This document shows, in pieces, positions 40,394 to 48,699 of a stretch of DNA of 64,000 nt. Positions within the stretch are counted from its first letter, which is position 1, and every line of letters begins with the position of its first letter. This DNA comes from Roseibium denhamense (GTDB lineage Bacteria; Pseudomonadota; Alphaproteobacteria; Rhizobiales; Stappiaceae), in contig NZ_SMLZ01000114.1 of the NCBI RefSeq assembly GCF_009711415.1, positions 123,702 through 187,701 of the forward strand. The letters run 5' to 3'. The notes beneath the pieces are model-generated. The model worked only from the letters and a program-made list of their open reading frames with translations, was not told where the DNA came from and did not search any database. Both the position numbers and the translations under genes were made by a program.

Positions 40394-41326
40394 ATGCTCA
40401 TGCGGCAGCGGCAACTTTCGCAGTTTCTGGCGGTCTGCAGGAACCGGTCCGTGTCCCGCGCAGCAGCAGAATTGAACATTGCCCAATCCGCGCTGAGTCG
40501 TCAGATCACGCGGCTGGAGCACGACATGGGGGCCGAGCTTTTCATCCGGCACTCACAGGGCGTAACGCTGACCCGCGCCGGGCAGGCGCTTCGCGAAGAG
40601 GCGGCAGACCTCCTCCGCCGCATGAACGATCTCAAGCTGAGAGTAAAGCAGCAGTCCAGCGACGTGTCCGGTGACGTGACGCTTGTCGTCATCACGTCCA
40701 TCGCCTCGGCCCTGGCGGTAGAGTTGTACCCCCGCTTCGAGCGCGATTATCCCAATATCCGTCTCAGGGTCATCGATCACCCGTCGGACACCGCCGCCGC
40801 CCGCCTATTGCAGCACGAAGCCGATCTCGCGGTCATCCCCAACACCGCTGCCGACATGCCGCACGCGCAGAGTCGTCCGCTCTTCGAGGAAACGTTCGTC
40901 TTCCTTAGTCGGGCGGCGCCCGGAGCGAAGGCGACCGAGATCACATTTTCCGAAGCCGCATCCTACCCCTTAGCCCTGCCTTTTTATGGCTATGACCTGC
41001 GCCGGAGGCTGGAGGAAGCCGCACGAAATTCTGGGACGGCGCTGAAAGTTAAGTACGAGACGGGCAGCATAAATGTCATCGGTGAACTCGTCGAAGAAGG
41101 TCTCGCCTGTTCCATCGTGCCACCGACGTTCTGGCTACCAAGGATCGCGTCAGGAAAGGTGATGGCACGTCCCCTGGTTGCGCCCAAGGTCTCGCGGGTC
41201 CACTCGCTCGGCTGGCTTCCGTCGGCACCGCTCTCGCCGGCTGTCGAGACTGTACGAGAGGTGACGGCACTCTCAGTCCGGTCGTTGATCGAATGTGGCA
41301 AATTGTTGGGAATTTTGGTCGACTGA
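40394..41326 (+). CDS. LysR-family transcriptional regulator
   Basis: A 310-residue regulator with the N-terminal winged helix (QLSQFLAVCRNRSVSRAAAELNIAQSALSRQI) and a periplasmic-binding-like effector domain. It is divergent from tctC and therefore the likely regulator of the transporter and sulfatase operon. Start codons at 40388, 40394 and 40400 are all possible; 40394 has GAGGG seven bases upstream. Confidence 0.88.
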   Translation: MLMRQRQLSQFLAVCRNRSVSRAAAELNIAQSALSRQITRLEHDMGAELFIRHSQGVTLTRAGQALREEAADLLRRMNDLKLRVKQQSSDVSGDVTLVVITSIASALAVELYPRFERDYPNIRLRVIDHPSDTAAARLLQHEADLAVIPNTAADMPHAQSRPLFEETFVFLSRAAPGAKATEITFSEAASYPLALPFYGYDLRRRLEEAARNSGTALKVKYETGSINVIGELVEEGLACSIVPPTFWLPRIASGKVMARPLVAPKVSRVHSLGWLPSAPLSPAVETVREVTALSVRSLIECGKLLGILVD

Positions 41327-41540
41327 ACCGGCCCGCGCGAATACATAGAGTGTGGATAGCAGGTCCCAAAAACTACTGCCCCCTGCTCAGTGCCCGCCAT
41401 TATCTGGGCGTATATTGTCTGGGCCAGATCGGCCATTCTAAACGCCAACTGCGCTGGTTCGCTTTCCGACGACCATGAGGTCATCGACAATCCGAAACTG
41501 TGAAAGAAGTATCATTAAGCATACGTTCTGAGACAGACTC

Positions 41541-41569
41541 TTGACGCGTCTCTTTTTATGTCTCATAAA
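41541..41569 (+). promoter_or_regulatory. Candidate promoter of the serine recombinase
   Basis: TTGACG at 41541-41546 and CATAAA at 41564-41569 are spaced by 17 bases, 33 bases before the recombinase ATG. The -10 match is weak. Confidence 0.4.
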
Positions 41570-41601
41570 GAGATTCTCCTATCACCTAAGAGGTATTGAG
41601 A

Positions 41602-42156
41602 ATGGCATTGGTTGGGTATGCTCGTGTGTCGACGTTAGGACAGTCTCTCGAAGTGCAGCTGCAGAAGCTTGAGGCAGCAGGCGTCGACAAGGTGTTCGAG
41701 GAAAAGAAGTCAGGCGTGGATGCCAACCGCCCAGCACTCAAGCAGTGCCTGGACTACCTTCGTCAGGGAGACACGTTGCTCATATCCCGCATTGACCGAC
41801 TGGCAAGGAGCGCTGAGGACCTCCTCAGGATCGTCAGGGAGCTTGAAGAGAAGCAGGTCACCATCAAGGTGCTAGATCAGTCTATCGACACCCGTGACGC
41901 TGCTGGAAAGGCGTTTTTGGGCATGCTGGCTGTGTTCGCTGAGTTCGAGACCAACATTCGCAAAGAAAGGCAGATGGACGGGATCGCAAAGGCCAAGGCC
42001 AAGGGCACCAAGTTTGGTCGAAAGAAGGCGCTGACTGCAGAGGTCATCAGCTCGATCAAATCCATGCGGGTAGACGAAGAACGAACCATCCCCGAGATTA
42101 TGGCTAAGACCGGTTTGTCCAAGGCGACTGTCTACAGGGCTCTGTCAGCTTCCTAA
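41602..42156 (+). CDS. Serine recombinase (resolvase/invertase)
   Basis: A 184-residue resolvase. The nucleophile is Ser10 in YARVSTLGQS, with the Arg-rich catalytic segment SRIDRLARSAEDL and the C-terminal helix-turn-helix TIPEIMAKTGLSKATVYRAL. The ATG at 41602 has AGAGG eight bases upstream. Such enzymes resolve cointegrates or invert segments; no matching transposase or plasmid gene is present, so it may be a leftover of one. Confidence 0.92.
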   Translation: MALVGYARVSTLGQSLEVQLQKLEAAGVDKVFEEKKSGVDANRPALKQCLDYLRQGDTLLISRIDRLARSAEDLLRIVRELEEKQVTIKVLDQSIDTRDAAGKAFLGMLAVFAEFETNIRKERQMDGIAKAKAKGTKFGRKKALTAEVISSIKSMRVDEERTIPEIMAKTGLSKATVYRALSAS

Positions 42157-42256
42157 GCCACCTGAACGGACTGGGTGATAAACGGGCTCCATTGTTAGGT
42201 GAGAGGGCGTGAAAAATGCACTCCCTCAAGATTCCCCATATTGAGGAGAGACCCAC

Positions 42257-43561
42257 TCAGGAGTGCTCCGGGACAAAGATATGCCGCGCCCCGTCGATCA
42301 ATTGATCATCGCTTGGACCCTCAGAGTACCGCCCAAGACCCTCCCCCGGTCGCTCATGCCCTATCAACCAATCTGAAGTCGCTACATACACCCCTCCTCG
42401 CTCAAGTAATGTTCGTGCCCGGTAACGCCAACTGTGCGAAGCAACTATTCTCTCATCGTCACTTATGCGCCTCAGAGCAATCCCGAAACGCTTAGATATC
42501 TGATGTGTCCGCTTCCCTCGCTCATCAGTCTTCAGGCTTTGGAAGATGTACTCGCCGGGTTGAACCTGTTCTGCCTTATTCCTCAGCACCGAACGAACAT
42601 GAAGATCTGAAATCGGCACCCGACGAATCCCGGCAAGTGTCTTACTGTCCTTTACATCAAGCCAAGTGACTGCTGCATCTGTGCGCACGTCTTCCTTTTT
42701 TAAAGACGCCACCTCTCCAAGCCGCATCCCGGTGGCCGCCATGGTCAGCATGACCGCATAATCATCTGGTTGCCGCTTTTGGTTGGCCTTAATTGAACTC
42801 AAGAGTTCGGACCCCACCTGATCTGGGATCGCCCTGCGTTTGAGGGACGCGCTAACCTGCTTTTTCTTTGGCATCAGGCCCTGCCAAGGATTTTTGACTT
42901 CGTCGCTGATGTAGTCATGCCTAGCGAGCCAGTCCCAGTAACCTTTGTAAGCGGAAAGTCGCTTTCCAATGGTATCTCTGCTCCGTCCGCCATGCTTCAG
43001 CTCTTCGATATAGTCTGATGCGGCACGGCGCGTCACATCCTCGATCTGCTTGAAGCGCTTCTCAAGCCCAACCAGTTCGCGGCGGTATTCGTATTCGGTG
43101 AACTCACTAACGGATTGGTCCGCCAGCCAGCGATCCACGTGCCTCATGAGGGGCGTAAGTTTGCCAAGTGCCAGCTTCGTGAACCGCAATGCATCTTCAG
43201 ACTTAGTTGTCTCTGGATCTCGCCCGTTTGCGGGACTGATAGATCGACCACTAGCCTCTATGTCATAGGCATGATCCGCCATCAGCTCTTCGATCAAGTT
43301 GAGCTCTTCAATGTCTTGGGCCTTGCTCCGCATAGAAGCCCAAACTGCCGCCTCTTCTGCAATGGAACCATTCCCACGTGCGACCTCGATTTCGCTCTTC
43401 CATCCAGAGATGACCTGCCCGACCTCGCCCAGCGCTTCCTGCCTATTCCCGGTCTTCAGGGAACGTTTGAACTTTGTCTTCCCGATTTTGTCCCGCACAT
43501 CTGCTGGAACATCGAGCACGGCATAGAAGGTTCCGTTCTTGCGGAGAAGATAGTTGGTCAT
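42257..43561 (-). CDS. Tyrosine-type integrase B (attR-proximal)
   Basis: A 434-residue integrase whose start (LLRKNGTFYAVLDVPADVRDKIGK) is typical of phage-like integrases. Active residues are Arg280, His376, Arg379, His402 and Tyr412. Its start faces the attR repeat 94 bases away. It is unrelated to integrase A at the level of obvious sequence. A second integrase at the far end suggests that two elements used the same tRNA, or that one element inserted beside the other. Confidence 0.92.
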   Translation of the reverse strand: MTNYLLRKNGTFYAVLDVPADVRDKIGKTKFKRSLKTGNRQEALGEVGQVISGWKSEIEVARGNGSIAEEAAVWASMRSKAQDIEELNLIEELMADHAYDIEASGRSISPANGRDPETTKSEDALRFTKLALGKLTPLMRHVDRWLADQSVSEFTEYEYRRELVGLEKRFKQIEDVTRRAASDYIEELKHGGRSRDTIGKRLSAYKGYWDWLARHDYISDEVKNPWQGLMPKKKQVSASLKRRAIPDQVGSELLSSIKANQKRQPDDYAVMLTMAATGMRLGEVASLKKEDVRTDAAVTWLDVKDSKTLAGIRRVPISDLHVRSVLRNKAEQVQPGEYIFQSLKTDERGKRTHQISKRFGIALRRISDDERIVASHSWRYRARTLLERGGVYVATSDWLIGHERPGEGLGRYSEGPSDDQLIDGARHIFVPEHS

Positions 43562-43654
43562 AAGGTTGCTCGTACCCCAGATTCGTACCCTCTGGTAAGC
43601 GGCAACCTACTGAATTATTGATGTTATTGGGCTTTTCACCCATAGCGGGACCCG

Positions 43655-43671
43655 TCCTGTCGGGGTCACCA
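43655..43671 (+). repeat. attR core, 17-bp direct repeat of tRNA-Arg end
   Basis: TCCTGTCGGGGTCACCA is identical to the last 17 bases of the tRNA-Arg gene at 24584-24600. It is followed after 41 bases by a strong terminator that would have served the tRNA before the insertion. Confidence 0.9.
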
Positions 43672-43712
43672 TAAGTTTGTATGCCGGACATGACGAATTG
43701 TGGCAGTAAAAA

Positions 43713-43742
43713 AAGCCGGGCAGATCGCCCGGCTTCTTTTTT
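43713..43742. terminator. Terminator beyond attR (displaced tRNA terminator)
   Basis: AAGCCGGGC pairs with GCCCGGCTT through a perfect 9-bp stem and a 5-base loop, followed by CTTTTTT. Read on the plus strand it lies where the tRNA-Arg terminator would have been before the island arrived. It may also serve the convergent TRAP permease gene. Confidence 0.9.
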
Positions 43743-43761
43743 GCTTGGTCGATATTCTGCT

Positions 43762-45999
43762 TTAATCAGCGCCCCGGACAGGGATCGTTGCATCGGGTTT
43801 TGGGTGGAAGATGCGCTGGACCGCGAACACGGCCCCCGCAATGCCCAATCCAATAAGATCCGAAATCAGTCCCCCTTCAATCATCATGAGCGCCGAGGCC
43901 GTCAGTCCGATCCTCAAGAACCAGGCCGCAACCGCGCCCAGGAACCAGCCCTGGACCGCAGATGACAGCAGGAACACACCGACAATCGCCGTAAGGCCTG
44001 CACGGATGATGTCAACAAGGCTTCCATCCATCAGCAGGGCCGAATTGTAGAAGAACATGAACGGTACGATGAACGCGGCAATGCCGATTTTAAACGAGGC
44101 GACCGACGTCTCCATCGGGTTGGCCCCGGATATCCCTGCAGCTGCGTAACTTGCCAGGGCAACCGGCGGCGTGATGGCCGACAGAACCGCGAAATAAAAG
44201 ACAAAGAAGTGCGCGGTCAGGAGCGGAATACCAAGCTGGACAAGGCCTGGCGCCACCACCGAGGCGGCGACCGCATAGGCCGCCGTTGTCGGCATCCCCA
44301 TCCCCAGCAGGATCGAGATACACATGGCAAAGAACAGGGCCAGAAGCTGGCTGGTATCCGCCAAGCTGAGCAGAAGCGCGGAGAACCGCGCGCCGACGCC
44401 GGTCAACGAAATGACCCCGACAATGATGCCGGCACAGGCACACACGGCAATGATCTGGACCGACATGATCCCGGCAAGCTCAAACGCCTTGAAGATCGCT
44501 CTCGGCCCCATGCGGTACGGCGTCAGCCAAGATACGACAGCGGCCGAAATGGTTGCCAGCGCACCGGCCCGGATTACCGAATAGCCCATAAACAATGCAT
44601 AGATCAGGATGATGATCGGGATAAACAGGTAGACCTGCCGGAGCATCTTGGCGAATTTCGGCAGTTCATCCTGCCGCATGCCGCGCATGCCCAGCTTTGC
44701 GGCTTCAAAGTCCACCATGAAGTAAACCGACACGAAATAGAGCACGGCCGGAATGACCGCGGCAATCGTGATTTCCGTGTAGGGGATCCCCGTGATCTCG
44801 GCCATGATGAAGGCGCCTGCCCCCATGATTGGTGGCATGATCTGGCCACCGGTGGAGGCAGCGGCTTCCACCGCGCCCGCGGTTTTGCGATGATAGCCCA
44901 CCTTCTTCATCAATGGGATCGTCAGTGAGCCCGTGGAGACCACGTTGCCGGCCGATGTGCCGTTGATCATCCCCATCAGACCGGATGCGAAGATGGCAAC
45001 CTTGGCCGGGCCGCCGCGTGCGCGCCCTGCGGCAGCAAAGGCGAAGTTGACGAAGTAATCTCCGACCTTCGAGGCCTGCAGGAACGCCGCAAAGATAATG
45101 AACAAAATGATGTAGGTTGAAGACACCGCTGTGGTCGGGCCGAGGATCCCGGCATCCGTATAGACCTGGCTGAAAAAGCGCTGCCAGGTGATGGGCGGCG
45201 AGTTCAAGAAGCCGGGCAGCTGATCGCCGATGAACACATATCCAAGGAAGATACCGGCGATTACCACAAGCGCCATACCGGCAACCCGCCGGGTCAGCTC
45301 CATGATGAGCGCCGTTCCAGCAACGGCAGCAAGGGAAATTCCGATCGGCGCAAACGGTGTGCCGGTGGAGTTCCGCATCAAGGTTCCATAGATCGTGATC
45401 AGATAGGCCGCGACCGCCGCGCCACAGACGGCAAGAACAACGTCAGGCGCTGAGAAACCGGAGCGAACCCGCTTGTGGAACCAGGACAGGATAATGCCGC
45501 CGGCTGTCGCGGCCACCAGCGGCAAGCCGAACAGAAAGGTTTCGCTGAACTTGATGCCTTCATCGATCCCGTTCCACATGCGCCCGTTGCTGATTTCAAC
45601 GGCGAAGGAAAACGCCATGCCAAGGGCAAAAAGCGCCGGGACCATCAGCACATAGGCGATGTAGCCAAGCACCGGTGTTTCCTGACCTTTTTCAGGAAAA
45701 TCAATCCGGCCCGCAAACAACAAAAAGCCGAGCGCCAGTGCGCCGGCAACGTGGACAATACGGAAGTTCCACGTCTCCATTGGAAATGACGGAAGATACG
45801 GGATCACGATACCGGTCCATTCGGAGATCGAAAGACCGTTCAGCGCAGCCATATGGAATGCGGCATAAGCCGCGGCAAATGTGACTATGAATTTGAGGGA
45901 TACCCCCTCGAAAAGCCTGCGGTTTATTTCGACAGGTTCCTCATCGACGCCATGGGCAATTATATGGTCGTCGTCTGCAGTCGCTGATTTATCGGTCAT
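43762..45999 (-). CDS. Fused TRAP transporter permease (DctQ-DctM type)
   Basis: A 745-residue, very hydrophobic permease in which the small and large TRAP subunits are joined. The large-subunit part has the family segments GLMGMINGTSAGNVVSTGS and GAVEAAASTGGQIMPPIMGAGAF. It imports a small organic acid using a sodium gradient with a TAXI-type binding protein. The ATG at 45999 has GGGGGGAAC upstream. It follows its binding-protein gene after a strong hairpin. Confidence 0.93.
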   Translation of the reverse strand: MTDKSATADDDHIIAHGVDEEPVEINRRLFEGVSLKFIVTFAAAYAAFHMAALNGLSISEWTGIVIPYLPSFPMETWNFRIVHVAGALALGFLLFAGRIDFPEKGQETPVLGYIAYVLMVPALFALGMAFSFAVEISNGRMWNGIDEGIKFSETFLFGLPLVAATAGGIILSWFHKRVRSGFSAPDVVLAVCGAAVAAYLITIYGTLMRNSTGTPFAPIGISLAAVAGTALIMELTRRVAGMALVVIAGIFLGYVFIGDQLPGFLNSPPITWQRFFSQVYTDAGILGPTTAVSSTYIILFIIFAAFLQASKVGDYFVNFAFAAAGRARGGPAKVAIFASGLMGMINGTSAGNVVSTGSLTIPLMKKVGYHRKTAGAVEAAASTGGQIMPPIMGAGAFIMAEITGIPYTEITIAAVIPAVLYFVSVYFMVDFEAAKLGMRGMRQDELPKFAKMLRQVYLFIPIIILIYALFMGYSVIRAGALATISAAVVSWLTPYRMGPRAIFKAFELAGIMSVQIIAVCACAGIIVGVISLTGVGARFSALLLSLADTSQLLALFFAMCISILLGMGMPTTAAYAVAASVVAPGLVQLGIPLLTAHFFVFYFAVLSAITPPVALASYAAAGISGANPMETSVASFKIGIAAFIVPFMFFYNSALLMDGSLVDIIRAGLTAIVGVFLLSSAVQGWFLGAVAAWFLRIGLTASALMMIEGGLISDLIGLGIAGAVFAVQRIFHPKPDATIPVRGAD

Positions 46000-46054
46000 G
46001 TTCCCCCCGCACATCCAGCGGCGTGAGCCAGATTATATCTTGTCGTTGAAGTGA

Positions 46055-46077
46055 GGGCCGCGCAAGTTGCGCGGCCC
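46055..46077 (-). terminator. Hairpin between TAXI and permease genes
   Basis: GGGCCGCGCAA at 46055-46065 is complementary to TTGCGCGGCCC at 46067-46077. Without a T run it is more likely to stabilise or partly end the binding-protein transcript, allowing more binding protein than permease, as in many binding-protein-dependent transporters. Confidence 0.65.
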
Positions 46078-46101
46078 CCGCTCAATTCTATGCTGTAGCG
46101 A

Positions 46102-47091
46102 TTAGTTACCGTGGATCATGTCGGCCGGAATATCCGCACCGGCATTCTCGGCAAACCACTCGGCTGCACCCGGATGCCATTTCAGGACGTTGTTTTTGGT
46201 CCAGTTCTCAGGCAGCGTGGAGCGTGCGGCCTTGTGAATGTTCACCATCCGGTCATTGTCGGACATGACAACGTTCACAGCGGCTTTCACGAAAGAAGCC
46301 GGAAGGTCGCAGTTGGCTACGGCAAAGTTCCACATGGACACGGACCGCGCATCGTTCTCCAAGGTGCTGTAGGTATCGGAGGCGATTTCGAACTCGGAAA
46401 CCGGGAAGGCTTCCAGGATTTTTGCCCGCTCGTCTTCGGTGAACTCGATGATATTGATGTCTGTCTGCACTTCGAGCTGGCTAACAGCCGGCACCGGAAC
46501 ACCGGCAGCAAAGGCGATGACGTCAAGCAGACCGTCCTGGAGCTGACCGCCAAGGTCGGACCAGCCGCCGTTCCGGCGCTCAAAATTCACCCCGAGCTCT
46601 TCCATCATGCGCGGGAAATATGTGTCGGATGTGGAGCCAGCCGGGCCGAAACCGATTTTGGCACCATCCGGAATGTCTGCGATGGACGTGATCCCGGAAG
46701 ACGACAGCGCAGTGATCGAGAACGGTGTCTGATACATCGGGAACATTGCGCAAGCATTGGTCATCTGCAGGCCCGGTGCGATCGGGTTTGTGCCGCCTAA
46801 GGATTCCGCTGCCGGACCCATTGTGGTCATTCCAAACTGAGCATCGCCGGTATGGACCAGAGCCATGTTCTGCATCGGGCCGCCGGTTACTTCGCCGCCG
46901 CCGGAAATACCCAGCTCTTCAGCGACCAAGTTTGCCCAGCCGGACCCATATGCGAAGTAGGTGCCACCTTGTGAGGCTGTTCCAACGGTGAAGCTTTCAG
47001 GCCAGCCTGTGCGATCCTCGTCCTGCGCAAAAGCAGCGGTCGCTGTCATTGCTACGGCAACAAACGTGCCGGTCATTGCAGCAATTTTCAT
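46102..47091 (-). CDS. TAXI family TRAP solute-binding protein
   Basis: A 329-residue exported binding protein with a signal peptide (residues 1-22, cleavage near AFAQDE). SFTVGTASQGGTYFAYG is the TAXI opening, and ASDTYSTLENDARSVSMWNF is a conserved C-terminal region. The ligand is unknown, though many family members bind dicarboxylates or glutamate. A ribosome-binding GGAGGA lies before the ATG. Confidence 0.93.
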   Translation of the reverse strand: MKIAAMTGTFVAVAMTATAAFAQDEDRTGWPESFTVGTASQGGTYFAYGSGWANLVAEELGISGGGEVTGGPMQNMALVHTGDAQFGMTTMGPAAESLGGTNPIAPGLQMTNACAMFPMYQTPFSITALSSSGITSIADIPDGAKIGFGPAGSTSDTYFPRMMEELGVNFERRNGGWSDLGGQLQDGLLDVIAFAAGVPVPAVSQLEVQTDINIIEFTEDERAKILEAFPVSEFEIASDTYSTLENDARSVSMWNFAVANCDLPASFVKAAVNVVMSDNDRMVNIHKAARSTLPENWTKNNVLKWHPGAAEWFAENAGADIPADMIHGN

Positions 47092-47349
47092 GTCTTCCTC
47101 CTAGGTTTTCGTTCCGACAGGAACCAGCACGCTGATTTTTCCGGGATCCGGCCAACCAAATGCAGGTAAGGGTCGACGCTCCTCCCAAAACGTACCGGCA
47201 TTGGTATCAAGCGCGGACGGGGGAAAAAGCAAGCGCCCATGGCGAAAGTCTAGGATTTAATCCGAATGGACACCGCCCTTTGTGTGCATCCGGTGACAAA
47301 AGCGGCAGACCGTGTTCCGTTTCGGAAACACGCCGGGCAAACAAGAACC

Positions 47350-48699
47350 TCAGGACTGGGCTTCTTCGGAAAAGGCTTTCCGTGAGAGATCGTATTTTTG
47401 CATCTTCTCGTAAAGCGCCTTCCTCGAAATCCGCAACGCCTCATAGGTGTCCTTGATGCTGCCGCCATGGGCGGCCAAGGTTGCTGCAATGAGAGACTTT
47501 TCATGCAGCGATACCCTGTCTGCCAAACTCAGCTCGCCGCCGGTCAGGAGCTCCAAATCGCTGCCAAGCCCGAGGCCCAGAACAAAACGGTCGGCAGCAT
47601 TTCTGAGTTCCCGGACGTTTCCGGGCCAGTCCCGGCCCGCAATCGCCGCCATGACCGAGCCTGGAACATCCGGCAGTTCCCGTTTGAACCGGCCCGCGGC
47701 CTCGGCCACAAGCTGCCCGAACAACAAGGGAATGTCCTCGCGGCGGGCCTCCAGCGGCGGTATGGTGATGGTCACCACGTTCAGGCGATAGAGCAGGTCC
47801 GGCCGGAACCGGCCCGCCGACACTTCCGCGTCCAGATCTTTCTTGGTTGCCGCAATGAAACGAACATCCAGTTCTACCGGCTCATTCGACCCCAGACGCG
47901 TCACAATCCGGTTCTGGAGCGCATGAAGCAGTTTTGTCTGCAAAGCGGGTGAGAGGCTATCGATCTCATCCAGGAGCACTGTACCGCCGCGCGCGGCTTC
48001 AAAGCGGCCGATCCGCGTTCTCATGGCGCCTTGAAAGGCGCCGGCCTCATGGCCGAAAAGCTCGCTTTCAACCAGATTTGCCGGAAGTGCCCCGCAATTG
48101 ATATGAACGAACGGCATGGATCCGCGCGCACTCGCCTGATGGATCGCACGGCTGGCAACCTCCTTGCCGACGCCGGTCTCCCCCGTGATCAGGAGATCAA
48201 CGTCTGCGGCCGCGACCGAGCCGACCTGATCCCGCAACGCACGCATGGCAGCGCTCCGGCCATGCAGCACAGCCTCCACATTGTCCCGGGCACCGACTTG
48301 CCGACGAAGTGTCCGGTTCTCAAGCGTCAAACGGCGTTTGTCGAGCGCGCGCCGGACCGTCTCCACCAGGCGGCTTGGGGCGAAGGGTTTTTCGACAAAA
48401 TCATAGGCGCCATCGCGCATGGAACTGACCGCAAGCTCGACATCCCCATGGCCGGTCACCAGGATGACCGGAAAACTTGGGTCAATCTCGAGAACCTTGC
48501 GCATAAGGCTCAGCCCATCGGTTCCGGGCAAGCGGATATCGGTCACCAAAATGCCGGGAAAATCACGGGACACATGTTGAAGCGCCCCATCCGCATCCGC
48601 AAAGCAGTCGACCTCCAGACCCTCTAGCTCAAGGCTCTGCTTGGCAGCGAAGCGAAGATGCTCCTCGTCATCGACAAATAGAATTTTTTGACCCGTCAT
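47350..48699 (-). CDS. Sigma-54-dependent response regulator, DctD-like, with GAFQGA
   Basis: A 449-residue activator. Receiver domain: phospho-acceptor Asp54 in LVTDIRLPG. AAA+ domain: Walker A GETGVGKE (173-180), sigma-54-contacting loop GAFQGA (220-225), Walker B GGTVLLDEIDSL. C-terminal Fis-type helix-turn-helix: IKDTYEALRISRKALYEKM. The usual GAFTGA Thr is Gln here, which can weaken contact with sigma-54. The gene overlaps the sensor kinase by four bases. The adjacent TRAP genes are the likely target. Confidence 0.92.
   Translation of the reverse strand: MTGQKILFVDDEEHLRFAAKQSLELEGLEVDCFADADGALQHVSRDFPGILVTDIRLPGTDGLSLMRKVLEIDPSFPVILVTGHGDVELAVSSMRDGAYDFVEKPFAPSRLVETVRRALDKRRLTLENRTLRRQVGARDNVEAVLHGRSAAMRALRDQVGSVAAADVDLLITGETGVGKEVASRAIHQASARGSMPFVHINCGALPANLVESELFGHEAGAFQGAMRTRIGRFEAARGGTVLLDEIDSLSPALQTKLLHALQNRIVTRLGSNEPVELDVRFIAATKKDLDAEVSAGRFRPDLLYRLNVVTITIPPLEARREDIPLLFGQLVAEAAGRFKRELPDVPGSVMAAIAGRDWPGNVRELRNAADRFVLGLGLGSDLELLTGGELSLADRVSLHEKSLIAATLAAHGGSIKDTYEALRISRKALYEKMQKYDLSRKAFSEEAQS
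48025..48042 (-). other. GAFQGA variant of the sigma-54 contact loop
   Basis: The codons GGC GCC TTT CAA GGC GCC encode GAFQGA at residues 220-225 of the DctD-like activator. The Thr of GAFTGA, which contacts sigma-54 in characterised activators, is replaced by Gln. Confidence 0.9.

Larger units (their letters stand above)
24601..43671. mobile_element. Genomic island integrated at tRNA-Arg(CCT), about 19 kb
   Basis: The segment lies between the two copies of a 17-bp tRNA-derived repeat. It has a complete tyrosine integrase just inside each end, a third short tyrosine recombinase and a serine recombinase. Its cargo has uneven base composition: the sulfatase-tct block is visibly richer in G+C, and the MerR-like region poorer. 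No plasmid, phage structural or conjugation genes are seen, so any mobility would depend on the integrases alone. Two integrases at opposite ends suggest a composite of two insertions. Confidence 0.85.

Noticed and set aside
24601-43671. A third copy of the 17-bp att core inside the island
   Set aside because: Intergenic regions were scanned by eye and no close match was seen; a computed search is needed to be sure.
47092-47349. Sigma-54 promoter before the TAXI gene
   Set aside because: Candidate GG and GC pairs did not have the required ten-base spacing.
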